A stretch of 17,184 nucleotides of DNA from Candidatus Saccharibacteria bacterium UBA6258 (GCA_002441145.1 DJVK01000017.1:595-17778); one strand, 5' to 3'. Shown: positions 6,219 to 12,606, counted from the first letter of the stretch. Numbers and translations are program-made. Notes: generated by a model from the sequence alone, not told the origin.

Positions 6219-7142
6219 TTACAGTTCCAGCTCCGCTAGTTTATCTTTGACTTCGTCGAGCGCCTTGCTGCCGAAACCTTTTAGTTCGCGAAGGTCTTGC
6301 TCTGAAAGAGTAACAAGATCGTGAACAGTGCGGATTTCGTTGTTGATGAGGGCGTTCGCTGTACGAGCACTCAAGTTGAGTTCTTCGATTGGGGTGTTGA
6401 GTTCGCTGACGTCTTCGTCGGTGTTAGTACCAAGTGCAGGTGCGGCTTCTACGGTTGTAGCGCCAGCAAGTGCTGTGTACTGGTTGACGAGGATAGCGGC
6501 AGCTTCTTCAAACGCTTCGCGTGGGCTTAGTGAACCATCTGTTTCGACGGTGATTTCTAGCTTGTCGAGGTTGGTTTCTTGGCCGACACGAGTTGGGTCA
6601 ACTTTGAAGCGAACACGAGTGACAGGGCTGAACATCGCGTCAAGAGCAATCATGTCGCTGTGTAGGCGATTCTTGCTTGATTCTTCGATGGTCTGGTAGC
6701 CGCGTCCTGCTTCTACTACTAAGTCGATAACGACAGACTTTTTAGGGTCGTCGATAGTACAAATGACCTGCTCAGGGTTCATGACTTCTACATCTGCATT
6801 AGTCTTGATATCTGCAGCAGTAACGTCTCCGGCACCCTTCTTTTCAAGACGGAGTTCGACTTGTTCGTCACTGTGTACTTTTACGTTGATGCCCTTTAGG
6901 TTAAGCATGATGTCAACGACATCTTCTTTAACGCCAGGAACAGTCGTGAATTCGTGGGTCGCGCCTTCCATGCGGAAAGCTACGATAGCACCACCACGGA
7001 TGCTTGATAGGAGAACACGGCGAAGGCTGTTGCCAAGCGTGTTGCCATATCCGGCGTGTAGTGGCTCGATGACGAATGCTGCTGCGTTAGCGGCAGTGTC
7101 ATCGACACGTGCGAGAGCTGGATTGTGAATTACTTTAGACAT
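6219..7142 (-). CDS. rpoA: DNA-directed RNA polymerase subunit alpha
   Basis: The alpha dimer nucleates RNA polymerase assembly and its C-terminal domain contacts promoter UP elements and activators. Residues 1 to about 235 are the N-terminal dimer and assembly domain (GYGNTLGNSLRRVLLSSI, 31-48; GRGYQ, 146-150). After a short linker, residues about 248-307 are the C-terminal helix-hairpin-helix domain. Arg260 in LSARTANALI corresponds to the UP-element-contacting Arg265 of E. coli. The protein ends at KLAELEL, so it lacks the longer tail after the last helix seen in E. coli, for a total of 307 residues. A GGAG ribosome site lies shortly before the ATG. Confidence 0.98.
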   Translation of the reverse strand: MSKVIHNPALARVDDTAANAAAFVIEPLHAGYGNTLGNSLRRVLLSSIRGGAIVAFRMEGATHEFTTVPGVKEDVVDIMLNLKGINVKVHSDEQVELRLEKKGAGDVTAADIKTNADVEVMNPEQVICTIDDPKKSVVIDLVVEAGRGYQTIEESSKNRLHSDMIALDAMFSPVTRVRFKVDPTRVGQETNLDKLEITVETDGSLSPREAFEEAAAILVNQYTALAGATTVEAAPALGTNTDEDVSELNTPIEELNLSARTANALINNEIRTVHDLVTLSEQDLRELKGFGSKALDEVKDKLAELEL

Positions 7143-7163
7143 TTGGTTATCTCCTTACCCTTT

Positions 7164-7781
7164 TTATCGTGAGTAATACTCAACAATTAGCTGCTCATTG
7201 ATATCAGATTCTGCTTCTTCGCGCTTTGGAATACCGGTTACTTCGATTTTCATCTTCTTAACGTCGCTCTTGATCCAGCTTAATGGGCCCTGAACCGTGT
7301 TGGCGTTAATATCGTTGATTTGGCTGAAGTAGCCAGACTTTGTGCTCTTTGGACGTACGGTAAGTACGTCGCCAGCCTTAACGCGAATTGATGGAATGTC
7401 GACACGCTTGTCGTTGAGCATAAAGTGACCGTGACCGACGAGCTGACGAGCAGCGCGGCGGCTAGTGGCAAATCCTGCGCGATAAACGGTGTTGTCGAGG
7501 CGAAGCTCGAGGAATTGGAGAAGGTTTTCACCAGCAAGACCTTGCTTGCGTGATGCCTCTACCATCAGTTTTGCGAACTGCTTTTCGAGCAGTCCGTACA
7601 TGCGACGAACTTTTTGCTTCTCGCGAAGTTGAGTTGCGTACATGCTTTGCTTGCCCTGGCGGCCCTGACCGTGCTGGCCTGGAATACCGCTCTTACGAGC
7701 CATTACCTTGTATGCTTTTGGATGAAGCGCGACACCTTCACGGCGACTTTGCTTCACAATTGGGGAAGTATCTCGTGCCAT
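7164..7781 (-). CDS. rpsD: Ribosomal protein uS4 (zinc-free form)
   Basis: uS4 is a primary 16S rRNA-binding protein of the 30S body and helps form the mRNA entry site. The segment LREKQKVRRMYGLLEKQF (residues about 52-69) and the S4 RNA-binding domain (RLDNTVYRAGFATSRRAARQ and VGHGHFMLNDKRVDIPS) are diagnostic. The N-terminus reads SPIVKQSRREG where zinc-binding forms carry cysteines, so this is a C-minus form. At 205 residues it has normal length. Its position between rpsK and rpoA is the classic alpha operon order. Confidence 0.98.
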   Translation of the reverse strand: MARDTSPIVKQSRREGVALHPKAYKVMARKSGIPGQHGQGRQGKQSMYATQLREKQKVRRMYGLLEKQFAKLMVEASRKQGLAGENLLQFLELRLDNTVYRAGFATSRRAARQLVGHGHFMLNDKRVDIPSIRVKAGDVLTVRPKSTKSGYFSQINDINANTVQGPLSWIKSDVKKMKIEVTGIPKREEAESDINEQLIVEYYSR

Positions 7782-7784
7782 AGG

Positions 7785-8180
7785 TTATGCCCTTCGTGCC
7801 TTACGTGGACGTACACCACCGTGTGGTACACCAGTAACGTCTTTAATGCTATTTACAGTAATGTCGTAGCTGCCAAGTGCGCGGACTGCCGCGTCGCGAC
7901 CAAGACCAACGCCCTTGATGAATACATCAACGCCGCTGACTCCGTAGCCGCTCTTAGCTGCTTCGGCTGCTTTTTCTGCTGCAACTTGGGCTGCGTATGC
8001 AGTACCCTTCTTGCTTCCGCGGAAACCGCAGGCACCCGCGCTAGAAGCTGCGAGTACGTTACCTTTACTGTCTGAGAAAGTAACAATCGTATTATTGAAT
8101 GTTGCTTGTACGTGCAGCTGACCAGTCGGGACTGATCGGCGTTGCTTCTTCTTTGCTGTTGCTGATTTAGCGTCTGCCAT
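7785..8180 (-). CDS. rpsK: Ribosomal protein uS11
   Basis: This protein of the 30S platform lies near the E site. It is recognised by ATFNNTIVTFSDSKGNVLAA, GACGFRGSKKGTAYAAQVAA and the C-terminal TGVPHGGVRPRKARR. At 131 residues it has the usual length, with a lysine-rich N-terminal tail (MADAKSATAKKKQRR). It starts 15 bases after the rpsM stop, with an AAAGGA ribosome site in that gap, and is followed by rpsD. Confidence 0.98.
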   Translation of the reverse strand: MADAKSATAKKKQRRSVPTGQLHVQATFNNTIVTFSDSKGNVLAASSAGACGFRGSKKGTAYAAQVAAEKAAEAAKSGYGVSGVDVFIKGVGLGRDAAVRALGSYDITVNSIKDVTGVPHGGVRPRKARRA

Positions 8181-8195
8181 AATTCAAGTCCTTTC

Positions 8196-8582
8196 CTACG
8201 TCTTAGATGCTGCTTTAGGTTGTGCTCCACCGACTGCGACTGCTTTACCCTTACGAGTTCGTGCATTCGTTCGGGTACGTTGACCGCGAGTCGGAAGCCC
8301 TGCTTTGTGGCGAAGTCCGCGGTATGCACCGACGTCCTTCAAGCGTTTGATATTGTTGGTCACCAGGCGTTGCAAGTCACCTTCGGTCGTATAATCTCGG
8401 TCGATTATCTCGCGAATGCGCTGTTCTTCAGCCTCGGTGAGATCTTTCACCCGAGTGGTCGGCTTTACATTTGCCGCCGCAAGGATGGTCGAAGAGTGCT
8501 TAGGACCGATGCCGTAAATATACGTCAATGCGATCTGCACTTGCTTCTCTGAGGGTATAACTACCCCAGAAATTCGAGCCAT
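8196..8582 (-). CDS. rpsM: Ribosomal protein uS13
   Basis: This 30S head protein forms bridges to the 50S subunit and its C-terminal tail approaches the P-site tRNA. The start MARISGVVIP, the motif ALTYIYGIGPKHSSTIL (18-34), the GAYRGLRHKAGLPTRGQRT region and the basic tail NARTRKGK are characteristic. At 128 residues it has normal length, with a slightly extended Ala/Lys tail. It starts two bases after the rpmJ stop. Its stop is TAG, one of three in the window. Confidence 0.98.
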   Translation of the reverse strand: MARISGVVIPSEKQVQIALTYIYGIGPKHSSTILAAANVKPTTRVKDLTEAEEQRIREIIDRDYTTEGDLQRLVTNNIKRLKDVGAYRGLRHKAGLPTRGQRTRTNARTRKGKAVAVGGAQPKAASKT

Positions 8583-8584
8583 GC

Positions 8585-8701
8585 TTAACCCTGCCTTTGC
8601 TTATTCTTAGGTTTTTTCTTGTTGATGACACGAAGGCGGCCTTTACGGCGAACCAACTGATCATCGGGACTGATTTTTTTAACACTCGCACGAACTTTCA
8701 T
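8585..8701 (-). CDS. rpmJ: Ribosomal protein bL36 (zinc-free form), 38 residues
   Basis: This gene is very short. The translation starts MKVRASVKKISPDD and ends KKPKNKQRQG, which aligns end to end without gaps to bL36 from other bacteria. The four zinc ligands of the canonical protein (Cys11, Cys14, Cys27, His33) are Ser11, Asp14, Asn27 and Asn33 here, so it cannot bind the usual zinc. bL36 is a small 50S protein near the peptidyl transferase region. The position infA-rpmJ-rpsM is the standard order, with two bases to rpsM and 72 bases from the infA stop. The upstream gap holds a small hairpin next to a possible AAGGA ribosome site. Confidence 0.96.
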   Translation of the reverse strand: MKVRASVKKISPDDQLVRRKGRLRVINKKKPKNKQRQG

Positions 8702-8718
8702 GAGCGTATAAAATCCTT

Positions 8719-8735
8719 CCTGGGAAAAATCCCGG
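8719..8735 (-). other. Small hairpin next to the rpmJ ribosome site
   Basis: GGGA/TCCC (8722-8725 and 8730-8733) plus CC/GG, separated by one bulged T, form a short stem with an AAAA loop in the infA-rpmJ gap. One arm borders the AGGAAGG stretch upstream of rpmJ. There is no long T run, so it is not a typical terminator. It may modulate rpmJ translation or simply be chance. Confidence 0.3.
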
Positions 8736-8773
8736 TTAATGAGAACGTGTGATTTGTATAACGTACTCGGTTA

Positions 8774-8998
8774 TTAATCTTTTGCGCGGAAGACGATTCT
8801 GCCCTTCGTAAGATCGTAAGGGGTCAACTCGACTTCTACGGTGTCGCCTGGTACCAAACGGATATAATGTTTACGCATTTTACCGCTGATGTGAGCGATG
8901 ATACTAAGGCCATTCTCAAGTTGCACCTTAAACTGAGTATTAGGCAGTGCTTCCACTACCTTACCTTTTAGTTTAATAACTTCTTTTTGACTTGCCAT
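8774..8998 (-). CDS. infA: Translation initiation factor IF-1
   Basis: IF-1 binds the 30S A site during initiation. The 74-residue OB-fold protein shows KEVIKLKGKVVEALPNTQF, GKMRKHYIRLVPGDTVEVEL and the C-terminal YDLTKGRIVFRAKD, all typical of the family. I set the start at the ATG at 8998 (MASQKEV). The frame stays open 19 codons further, but that part overlaps the promoter and encodes an untypical hydrophobic stretch. Two stop codons in tandem (TAA TAA) end the gene. It leads the rpmJ-to-rpsI operon. No Shine-Dalgarno precedes the ATG, and the nearest promoter would leave only about 10 bases of leader. Confidence 0.97.
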   Translation of the reverse strand: MASQKEVIKLKGKVVEALPNTQFKVQLENGLSIIAHISGKMRKHYIRLVPGDTVEVELTPYDLTKGRIVFRAKD

Positions 8999-9014
8999 AG
9001 ATATACAGTAGTAC

Positions 9015-9043
9015 ATTATAAAGTACAGAGGTGCATATGTAAA
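9015..9043 (-). promoter_or_regulatory. Proximal promoter of the infA-rpsI operon
   Basis: Minus strand: -35 TTTACA (9043-9038), exactly 17 bases, then -10 TATAAT (9020-9015). It is close to the housekeeping consensus. The predicted start is near 9008, leaving a leader of about 10 bases before the infA ATG at 8998. Confidence 0.85.
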
Positions 9044-9089
9044 GAGGAGAAACAATTAATTTTGTTTGTAATTAATCAGCTATAACTCT

Positions 9090-9117
9090 ATTTTATCTCA
9101 TTATGGTTACTAGTCAA
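9090..9117 (-). promoter_or_regulatory. Distal promoter of the infA-rpsI operon
   Basis: Minus strand: -35 TTGACT (9117-9112), a 16-base spacer and -10 TAAAAT (9095-9090). Transcription would start near 9083, giving a leader of about 85 bases. It lies between the secY terminator and the proximal promoter, so the operon may use two start sites. That leader contains CTCCTC but no plain Shine-Dalgarno near the infA ATG. Confidence 0.6.
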
Positions 9118-9122
9118 TAACA

Positions 9123-9163
9123 AAACACCTCCCGTTGGTATAAATACGCCATGAGAGGTGTTT
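9123..9163 (-). terminator. Intrinsic terminator downstream of secY
   Basis: A 9-bp stem, AAACACCTC (9123-9131) with GAGGTGTTT (9155-9163), has a 23-base loop. On the minus strand it is followed by TGTTATT after the TTT of the stem. It begins 22 bases past the secY stop. The loop is larger than ideal, so efficiency is uncertain, but two promoters follow directly. Confidence 0.65.
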
Positions 9164-9184
9164 AGCGGGCCCTAGGAACGTAGA

Positions 9185-10594
9185 TTACTTGTAATCGTCG
9201 TAGGTGACCATGAGTGCGCGTGAATTGATCTGGCGCAACGTCTCGAGCCCTACGGTGACAACGATGAGCAGCCCCGTACCACCGATGGAAAGGTTCGTAG
9301 CATTAATACCAAGTTGAACAAAGACGTAATCGATGGCAAAAGGCATGACTGCGATGAGGCCAAGAGCGATTGATCCGAACAGGATAAGTCGGTTAACCGT
9401 GCGTGAAAGATACTTCTCGGTCTGTAGGCCTGGACGGATACCTTCGATAAATCCACCTTGTTTTTGCAGGTTTTCGGCAATTTCGTTCGCGTTAAACACG
9501 ATACCTGTGTAGAAGTACGTAAACAAGATTACCAATATGAAATATGCAAGCGGATAGATAATAACGCCGATGTCGTTACCCGTAAACGATGCCGCCGTCG
9601 GTGCCTGGAACCATTTGATGAGGTTAGCGGCGAATTCGGCATATTGCGGATTGTTAGTGGCCTTGAGCACCTGGCCCAAGAATGCAGGGAGGCTAAGGAA
9701 GGCAACGGCGAAGATAACTGGGATGACGCCAGCGGCGATTAGTTTGACCGGAAGAATGCTCTTGATGCCACCGTATGCACTGTTACCACTGACTCGCTTA
9801 GCGTAGTTTACGGTAATAATTCGTTGTGCCTCGTTAATTTTTACGAGCGCATAGAGTATAGCTAACGCCAGCAAGCTAACCCCTGCAACTACCCAAAAGG
9901 CCGTTGGGTTAACCGGGAGGTCAAACCAGCCAAAGACGCTCATCTTACCTGCTGATGTGTCGAATAGCGATGTGATAATACTGCTAAGAGTTGTTGGTAG
10001 CTGGCTAATGATACCCGCAAAGATCACGAGTGAGATACCGTTACCGATACCCTGTTCGGTCATAAGTTCACCGAGCCACATAAGCATTACGGCACCAGCG
10101 GTCATAGCCGTAACGGCGACTACCCATTCGACAGGCGATGTCTCAACTGCTCCAGCGGTGCTGCCAGCGAGCACTGACTGACGAAGGATGTAGATAAAGG
10201 CAATCGACTGGATCACGGCAAGCGGTACAGACACAATGCGCGTCCACTGGTTGATCTTGCGACGTCCAGATTCACCATCTTTATGCAGTTCTTCGAGGCG
10301 TGGGATCGCTTTGGTAAGCAACTGTGTGATGATGGAGGCGGTAATGAACGGGCTCATACCAACAAGCACGATAGAAAGCTGGCTCAATGCGCCACCGCTC
10401 ATTAGGTTTAGGAATCCGCCAAAGTCGCTACTGCTGACGACGTTTTCGATGATCGTTTTAAGTTTGGTAGGTTCTGCAAGCGGCACAGGAATGTGTGCTA
10501 AAAATCGGTACGCAACGATTAGTCCAAAAACGATACCTAAACGCTTTTGCATGTCGCGATTTTTGAGTGAGCGGAAAACGGTTTTCCAGTTCAT
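9185..10594 (-). CDS. secY: Protein translocase subunit SecY
   Basis: SecY is the channel-forming subunit of the SecYEG translocon. The 469-residue protein has about ten hydrophobic segments. It shows the N-terminal cytoplasmic helix and AYRFLAHIPVP (28-38), the plug region GGALSQLSI (67-75) and the cytoplasmic loop DGESGRRKINQW (106-117). The signature LGELMTEQGIGNGISL (174-189), NEAQRIITVNYAKR (254-267) and the large cytosolic loop FIEGIRPGLQTEKYL (382-396) follow. It appears complete at a slightly long size. It normally follows rplO in the spc operon, but here a foreign-looking gene lies between. It has its own extended -10 promoter and a downstream terminator. adk and map, often next, are absent. 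Confidence 0.98.
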   Translation of the reverse strand: MNWKTVFRSLKNRDMQKRLGIVFGLIVAYRFLAHIPVPLAEPTKLKTIIENVVSSSDFGGFLNLMSGGALSQLSIVLVGMSPFITASIITQLLTKAIPRLEELHKDGESGRRKINQWTRIVSVPLAVIQSIAFIYILRQSVLAGSTAGAVETSPVEWVVAVTAMTAGAVMLMWLGELMTEQGIGNGISLVIFAGIISQLPTTLSSIITSLFDTSAGKMSVFGWFDLPVNPTAFWVVAGVSLLALAILYALVKINEAQRIITVNYAKRVSGNSAYGGIKSILPVKLIAAGVIPVIFAVAFLSLPAFLGQVLKATNNPQYAEFAANLIKWFQAPTAASFTGNDIGVIIYPLAYFILVILFTYFYTGIVFNANEIAENLQKQGGFIEGIRPGLQTEKYLSRTVNRLILFGSIALGLIAVMPFAIDYVFVQLGINATNLSIGGTGLLIVVTVGLETLRQINSRALMVTYDDYK

Positions 10595-10640
10595 GTCAGT
10601 CTATTCTTCCCTATTTATCAGTCGATATAATTCATGAAAT

Positions 10641-10649
10641 AGTATATCA
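10641..10649 (-). promoter_or_regulatory. Extended -10 promoter of secY
   Basis: The minus strand reads TGA-TATACT (10649-10641). The predicted start is near 10634, about 40 bases before the ATG at 10594. The -35 (GACTTT at a 16-base spacing) is weak, as is common with a TG-extended -10. It follows the hairpin at 10669-10704 directly. Confidence 0.55.
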
Positions 10650-10668
10650 TAGTAACCCCTCAAAAGTC

Positions 10669-10704
10669 GAAGACCCCGCCACCCATTCGGGAGACAGAGT
10701 CTTC
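10669..10704 (-). terminator. Probable terminator of the inserted small gene
   Basis: GAAGAC (10669-10674) pairs with GTCTTC (10699-10704). Inside, CCCG (10675-10678) pairs with CGGG (10688-10691), leaving a one-sided 7-base bulge. On the minus strand GACTTTTG follows. It is GC-rich like the gene it follows and unlike the surrounding A/T-rich spacer. The T run is short, so efficiency is uncertain. Confidence 0.55.
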
Positions 10705-10722
10705 AACCAATCGGGTGCAGGG

Positions 10723-11040
10723 TCAGGTGTTGCGCGGCGCCCAGACGAGCTTCCAGTCGGGGCCCTCTTTTGCAGAGGTAGCAACGTAGCCGAAGTTCGG
10801 TGGGATGCGCTTGTTGAACTCATCGACGAGGACGTCGATCGACGAGCAGCCCATCCCCTTCAGGAAGAGCCTTGTCGCGGCGGGCGTGAGAGCCGTAGCG
10901 CCGACGAGTTGCCGTTTGGCGCGATCGGTGTGAATCGCGTGGGCGTACATCTCGGCGACGTACTTGACGAAGTCCTCGCGAACGAGGTGCTTGTACTTCT
11001 CGAGCTCCTGCACGTCGTGCTCAATCTGTGAAATGTCCAT
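10723..11040 (-). CDS. Unrecognised 105-residue protein, foreign composition
   Basis: I do not recognise this protein. It begins MDISQIEHDVQELEKYKHLV, is probably mostly helical and charged in the first 55 residues, and ends in a more compact part containing GCSSIDVLVDEF, IPPNFGYVATSAKEG and WKLVWAPR. It has no signal peptide, membrane segment or cysteine cluster (one Cys). The ATG at 11040 has AGAGGA at six-base spacing; the ATG at 11043 and a TTG at 11046 are alternatives. By hand count it is 192/318 GC (about 60%) and 88 of 105 codons end in G or C, against 8 of the first 20 codons in rplO and 11 of the first 20 in secY. It has the only TGA stop here. With its own promoter and hairpin it forms an isolated cassette between rplO and secY, probably acquired from elsewhere. 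Confidence 0.75.
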   Translation of the reverse strand: MDISQIEHDVQELEKYKHLVREDFVKYVAEMYAHAIHTDRAKRQLVGATALTPAATRLFLKGMGCSSIDVLVDEFNKRIPPNFGYVATSAKEGPDWKLVWAPRNT

Positions 11041-11076
11041 CATCAATCCTCTTGTCGGTGGAATAATACATATATT

Positions 11077-11105
11077 GTTATATCACACTTAGCAACAATA
11101 ATCAA
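11077..11105 (-). promoter_or_regulatory. Promoter of the inserted small gene
   Basis: Minus strand: -35 TTGATT (11105-11100), a 17-base spacer ending in TGA, and -10 TATAAC (11082-11077), so it is also TG-extended. The predicted start is near 11070, about 30 bases before the ATG at 11040, with the AGAGGA site in between. It lies just after the rplO terminator. Confidence 0.75.
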
Positions 11106-11128
11106 TAGAGCTTACGTTGCCCAAAACA

Positions 11129-11154
11129 AAAACCCCGGTGTTATCCGGGGTTTT
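11129..11154 (-). terminator. Strong terminator after rplO
   Basis: A 10-bp stem, AAAACCCCGG with CCGGGGTTTT, has the six-base loop TGTTAT. On the minus strand it is followed by TTTTTGTTTTGG (counting the stem Ts). It begins 17 bases past the rplO stop and ends the S10-spc transcription unit before the inserted gene. Confidence 0.92.
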
Positions 11155-11170
11155 GTAGTAATCGAGTAAA

Positions 11171-11650
11171 TTACTTTTTGTCAGCTGCTTCGGCTTCTTT
11201 CGTACTCTTTGGGAGTGGTGTTGGCGTCTTTTCAAACGTTCCACCAGCTTTCTTTACAGCTTCGACTACACTCTTTGAGGCACCTTGTACCTTAAGTGTC
11301 AGTTTTGCTGAAAGTTCGCCACGAGAGATTACTTTAACATTGTGGAACGGAGTGGCGATGAGACCAGCTTCGAACAATGCAAAGTTATCAACGGTTCCCT
11401 TAAGTTCATCAAGACGATCAAGATAGACGACCTGTGCAGGTGTACGAAGACTCTTGAATCCGCGGCTCTTAGGAATGGCATTACGGAGACCGTTCTGACC
11501 ACCCTGGAACATTGCGTGGAGCTTCTTACCTGTACGAGATCCCTGACCCTTAGTACCACGACCAGCAGTCTTACCACCACCGGCTGAGATACCGCGACCA
11601 ACGCGCTTGCGATCTTTGTTTGGAGTAGCTTGGAGTTCATTGTATTTCAT
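11171..11650 (-). CDS. rplO: Ribosomal protein uL15
   Basis: This 50S protein is involved in late assembly. The glycine-rich N-terminus (RVGRGISAGGGKTAGRGTKG, residues about 17-36) with KSRGFKSL and the C-terminal VISRGELSAKLTLKVQGASKSVVEAVKKAGG stretch define the family. At 159 residues it is slightly longer than usual, with a Lys/Glu-rich tail. The stop of rpsE overlaps its start (TAATG), so translation is probably coupled. The rpmD gene (uL30) that normally sits between rpsE and rplO is missing. A strong terminator follows. Confidence 0.98.
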   Translation of the reverse strand: MKYNELQATPNKDRKRVGRGISAGGGKTAGRGTKGQGSRTGKKLHAMFQGGQNGLRNAIPKSRGFKSLRTPAQVVYLDRLDELKGTVDNFALFEAGLIATPFHNVKVISRGELSAKLTLKVQGASKSVVEAVKKAGGTFEKTPTPLPKSTKEAEAADKK

Positions 11651-12246
11651 TACTTTGTCTCCTTCTTTGCTGCAGGCTTCTTAGCTGTCTTACCAACATT
11701 GCTTAGCCAGTTGTCGCGAGCGACAAGCGTGCTAAGTGCTTCAACGGTCGCATAAGCGATGTTGACTTTGTTAGTAGAGCCGAGGCTCTTAGAAAGCATG
11801 TTACGGATACCAGTTACGCTAATAACTGATCGTACGACACCACCGGCAATGATACCAGTACCAGGGGCAGCAGGCTTGACCAAGACGCGAGCGCCCGATA
11901 CCTTGACTTCTGCTTCGTGTGGAATAGTGTCATTAGCGATAGGAATAGTGATAAGGTGCTTTTTAGCAACATCAGTTGCTTTTGCGATTGCAGTCTGAAC
12001 GTCTGCACCCTTAGCTACGCCAACGCCAACCTTGTCTTTGCGGTTACCTACGACGACGAGTGCCTTAAAGCGGAAACGACGTCCACCTTTAACGACACGC
12101 GAGACGCGGTCGATGTTGATTACTACTTCTTCAAATTCTTTTGGTGCCTCTGGGGCAGCGTTGCGTCGGTCATCGCGACGACCACCGCGCTGTTGAGGGC
12201 CACGGCCCCCTTGGCGAGGTGTAGTAGGTTGCTGTGTTTCAGCCAT
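11650..12246 (-). CDS. rpsE: Ribosomal protein uS5 with Arg/Gly-rich N-terminal extension
   Basis: This 30S protein lies near the mRNA entry channel and affects decoding accuracy. The N-terminal double-stranded RNA-binding-like domain (VVKGGRRFRFKALVVVGN, about residues 46-63) and the C-terminal domain (VLVKPAAPGTGIIAGG, VRSVISVTGI, KSLGSTNKVN) are clear. I chose the ATG at 12246 (MAETQQ), one base after the rplR stop; an upstream in-frame ATG at 12267 would overlap rplR and adds an unlikely sequence. The first 40 or so residues are a disordered Arg/Gly-rich extension, and the end is Lys-rich. The stop codon overlaps the rplO start. Confidence 0.96.
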   Translation of the reverse strand: MAETQQPTTPRQGGRGPQQRGGRRDDRRNAAPEAPKEFEEVVINIDRVSRVVKGGRRFRFKALVVVGNRKDKVGVGVAKGADVQTAIAKATDVAKKHLITIPIANDTIPHEAEVKVSGARVLVKPAAPGTGIIAGGVVRSVISVTGIRNMLSKSLGSTNKVNIAYATVEALSTLVARDNWLSNVGKTAKKPAAKKETK

Positions 12247-12247
12247 A

Positions 12248-12604
12248 CTAGAATACCAATCCTTCATTACGTGCAGCGTCTGCGAGGGCTTTTAGGCGAC
12301 CAGCGTACTGGCGGCCGTTGCGGTCAAAGACGACTGAACTTATTTTAGCTTTCTTTGCCTTCTTGGCGATGTCTGTACCGATGACAGCCGCGCGTTCGAT
12401 CATTGTACCGGTTGCTTTGGTACCAACTGTCGTTGCGCTAGCAATCGTGTGTTGTTTGACGTCGTCAATAAGTTGTGCAGAAATGTGCATGTTGCTGATA
12501 GTAACAGTCAGGCGTGGGCGTTCAGCAGTACCGCTGACTTTGCTACGAACACGTGCCTTACGAAGGCTTTTGTTCAACAATTTCTTAGCGAGTGGTGTTG
12601 CCAT
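12248..12604 (-). CDS. rplR: Ribosomal protein uL18
   Basis: uL18 binds 5S rRNA in the central protuberance of the 50S subunit. Recognisable parts are the basic N-terminus (RKARVRSKVSGTAERPRLTV, about residues 16-35), ISAQLIDD, and the C-terminal VVFDRNGRQYAGRLKALADAAR (about 92-113). At 118 residues it has normal length. It starts two bases after the rplF stop and ends in TAG one base before the chosen rpsE start. Confidence 0.98.
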   Translation of the reverse strand: MATPLAKKLLNKSLRKARVRSKVSGTAERPRLTVTISNMHISAQLIDDVKQHTIASATTVGTKATGTMIERAAVIGTDIAKKAKKAKISSVVFDRNGRQYAGRLKALADAARNEGLVF

Positions 12605-12606
12605 GA

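Noticed and set aside
6328..6699. Plus-strand open frames opposite rpoA, rpsK and rpsC
   Set aside because: They are low-complexity, have no ribosome site or promoter, and mirror the coding frames of well-identified genes.
8500..8691. A 63-codon open frame over the rpmJ/rpsM region
   Set aside because: It is out of frame with both rpmJ and rpsM, whose products are clear by family motifs.
8999..9055. Longer infA start 19 codons upstream
   Set aside because: This part covers the -10 and -35 boxes and encodes a hydrophobic stretch foreign to IF-1. The MASQKEV start matches family length.
10567..11031. A 154-codon open frame on the plus strand opposite the inserted gene
   Set aside because: It lacks a promoter and ribosome site, runs across the secY start and promoter, and the strong third-position GC bias fits the minus-strand frame. 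GC-rich genes often keep the opposite strand open.
12247..12267. Upstream rpsE start (seven more codons)
   Set aside because: It would overlap rplR, has no better ribosome site, and MAETQQ sits one base after the rplR stop as expected from neighbouring junctions.
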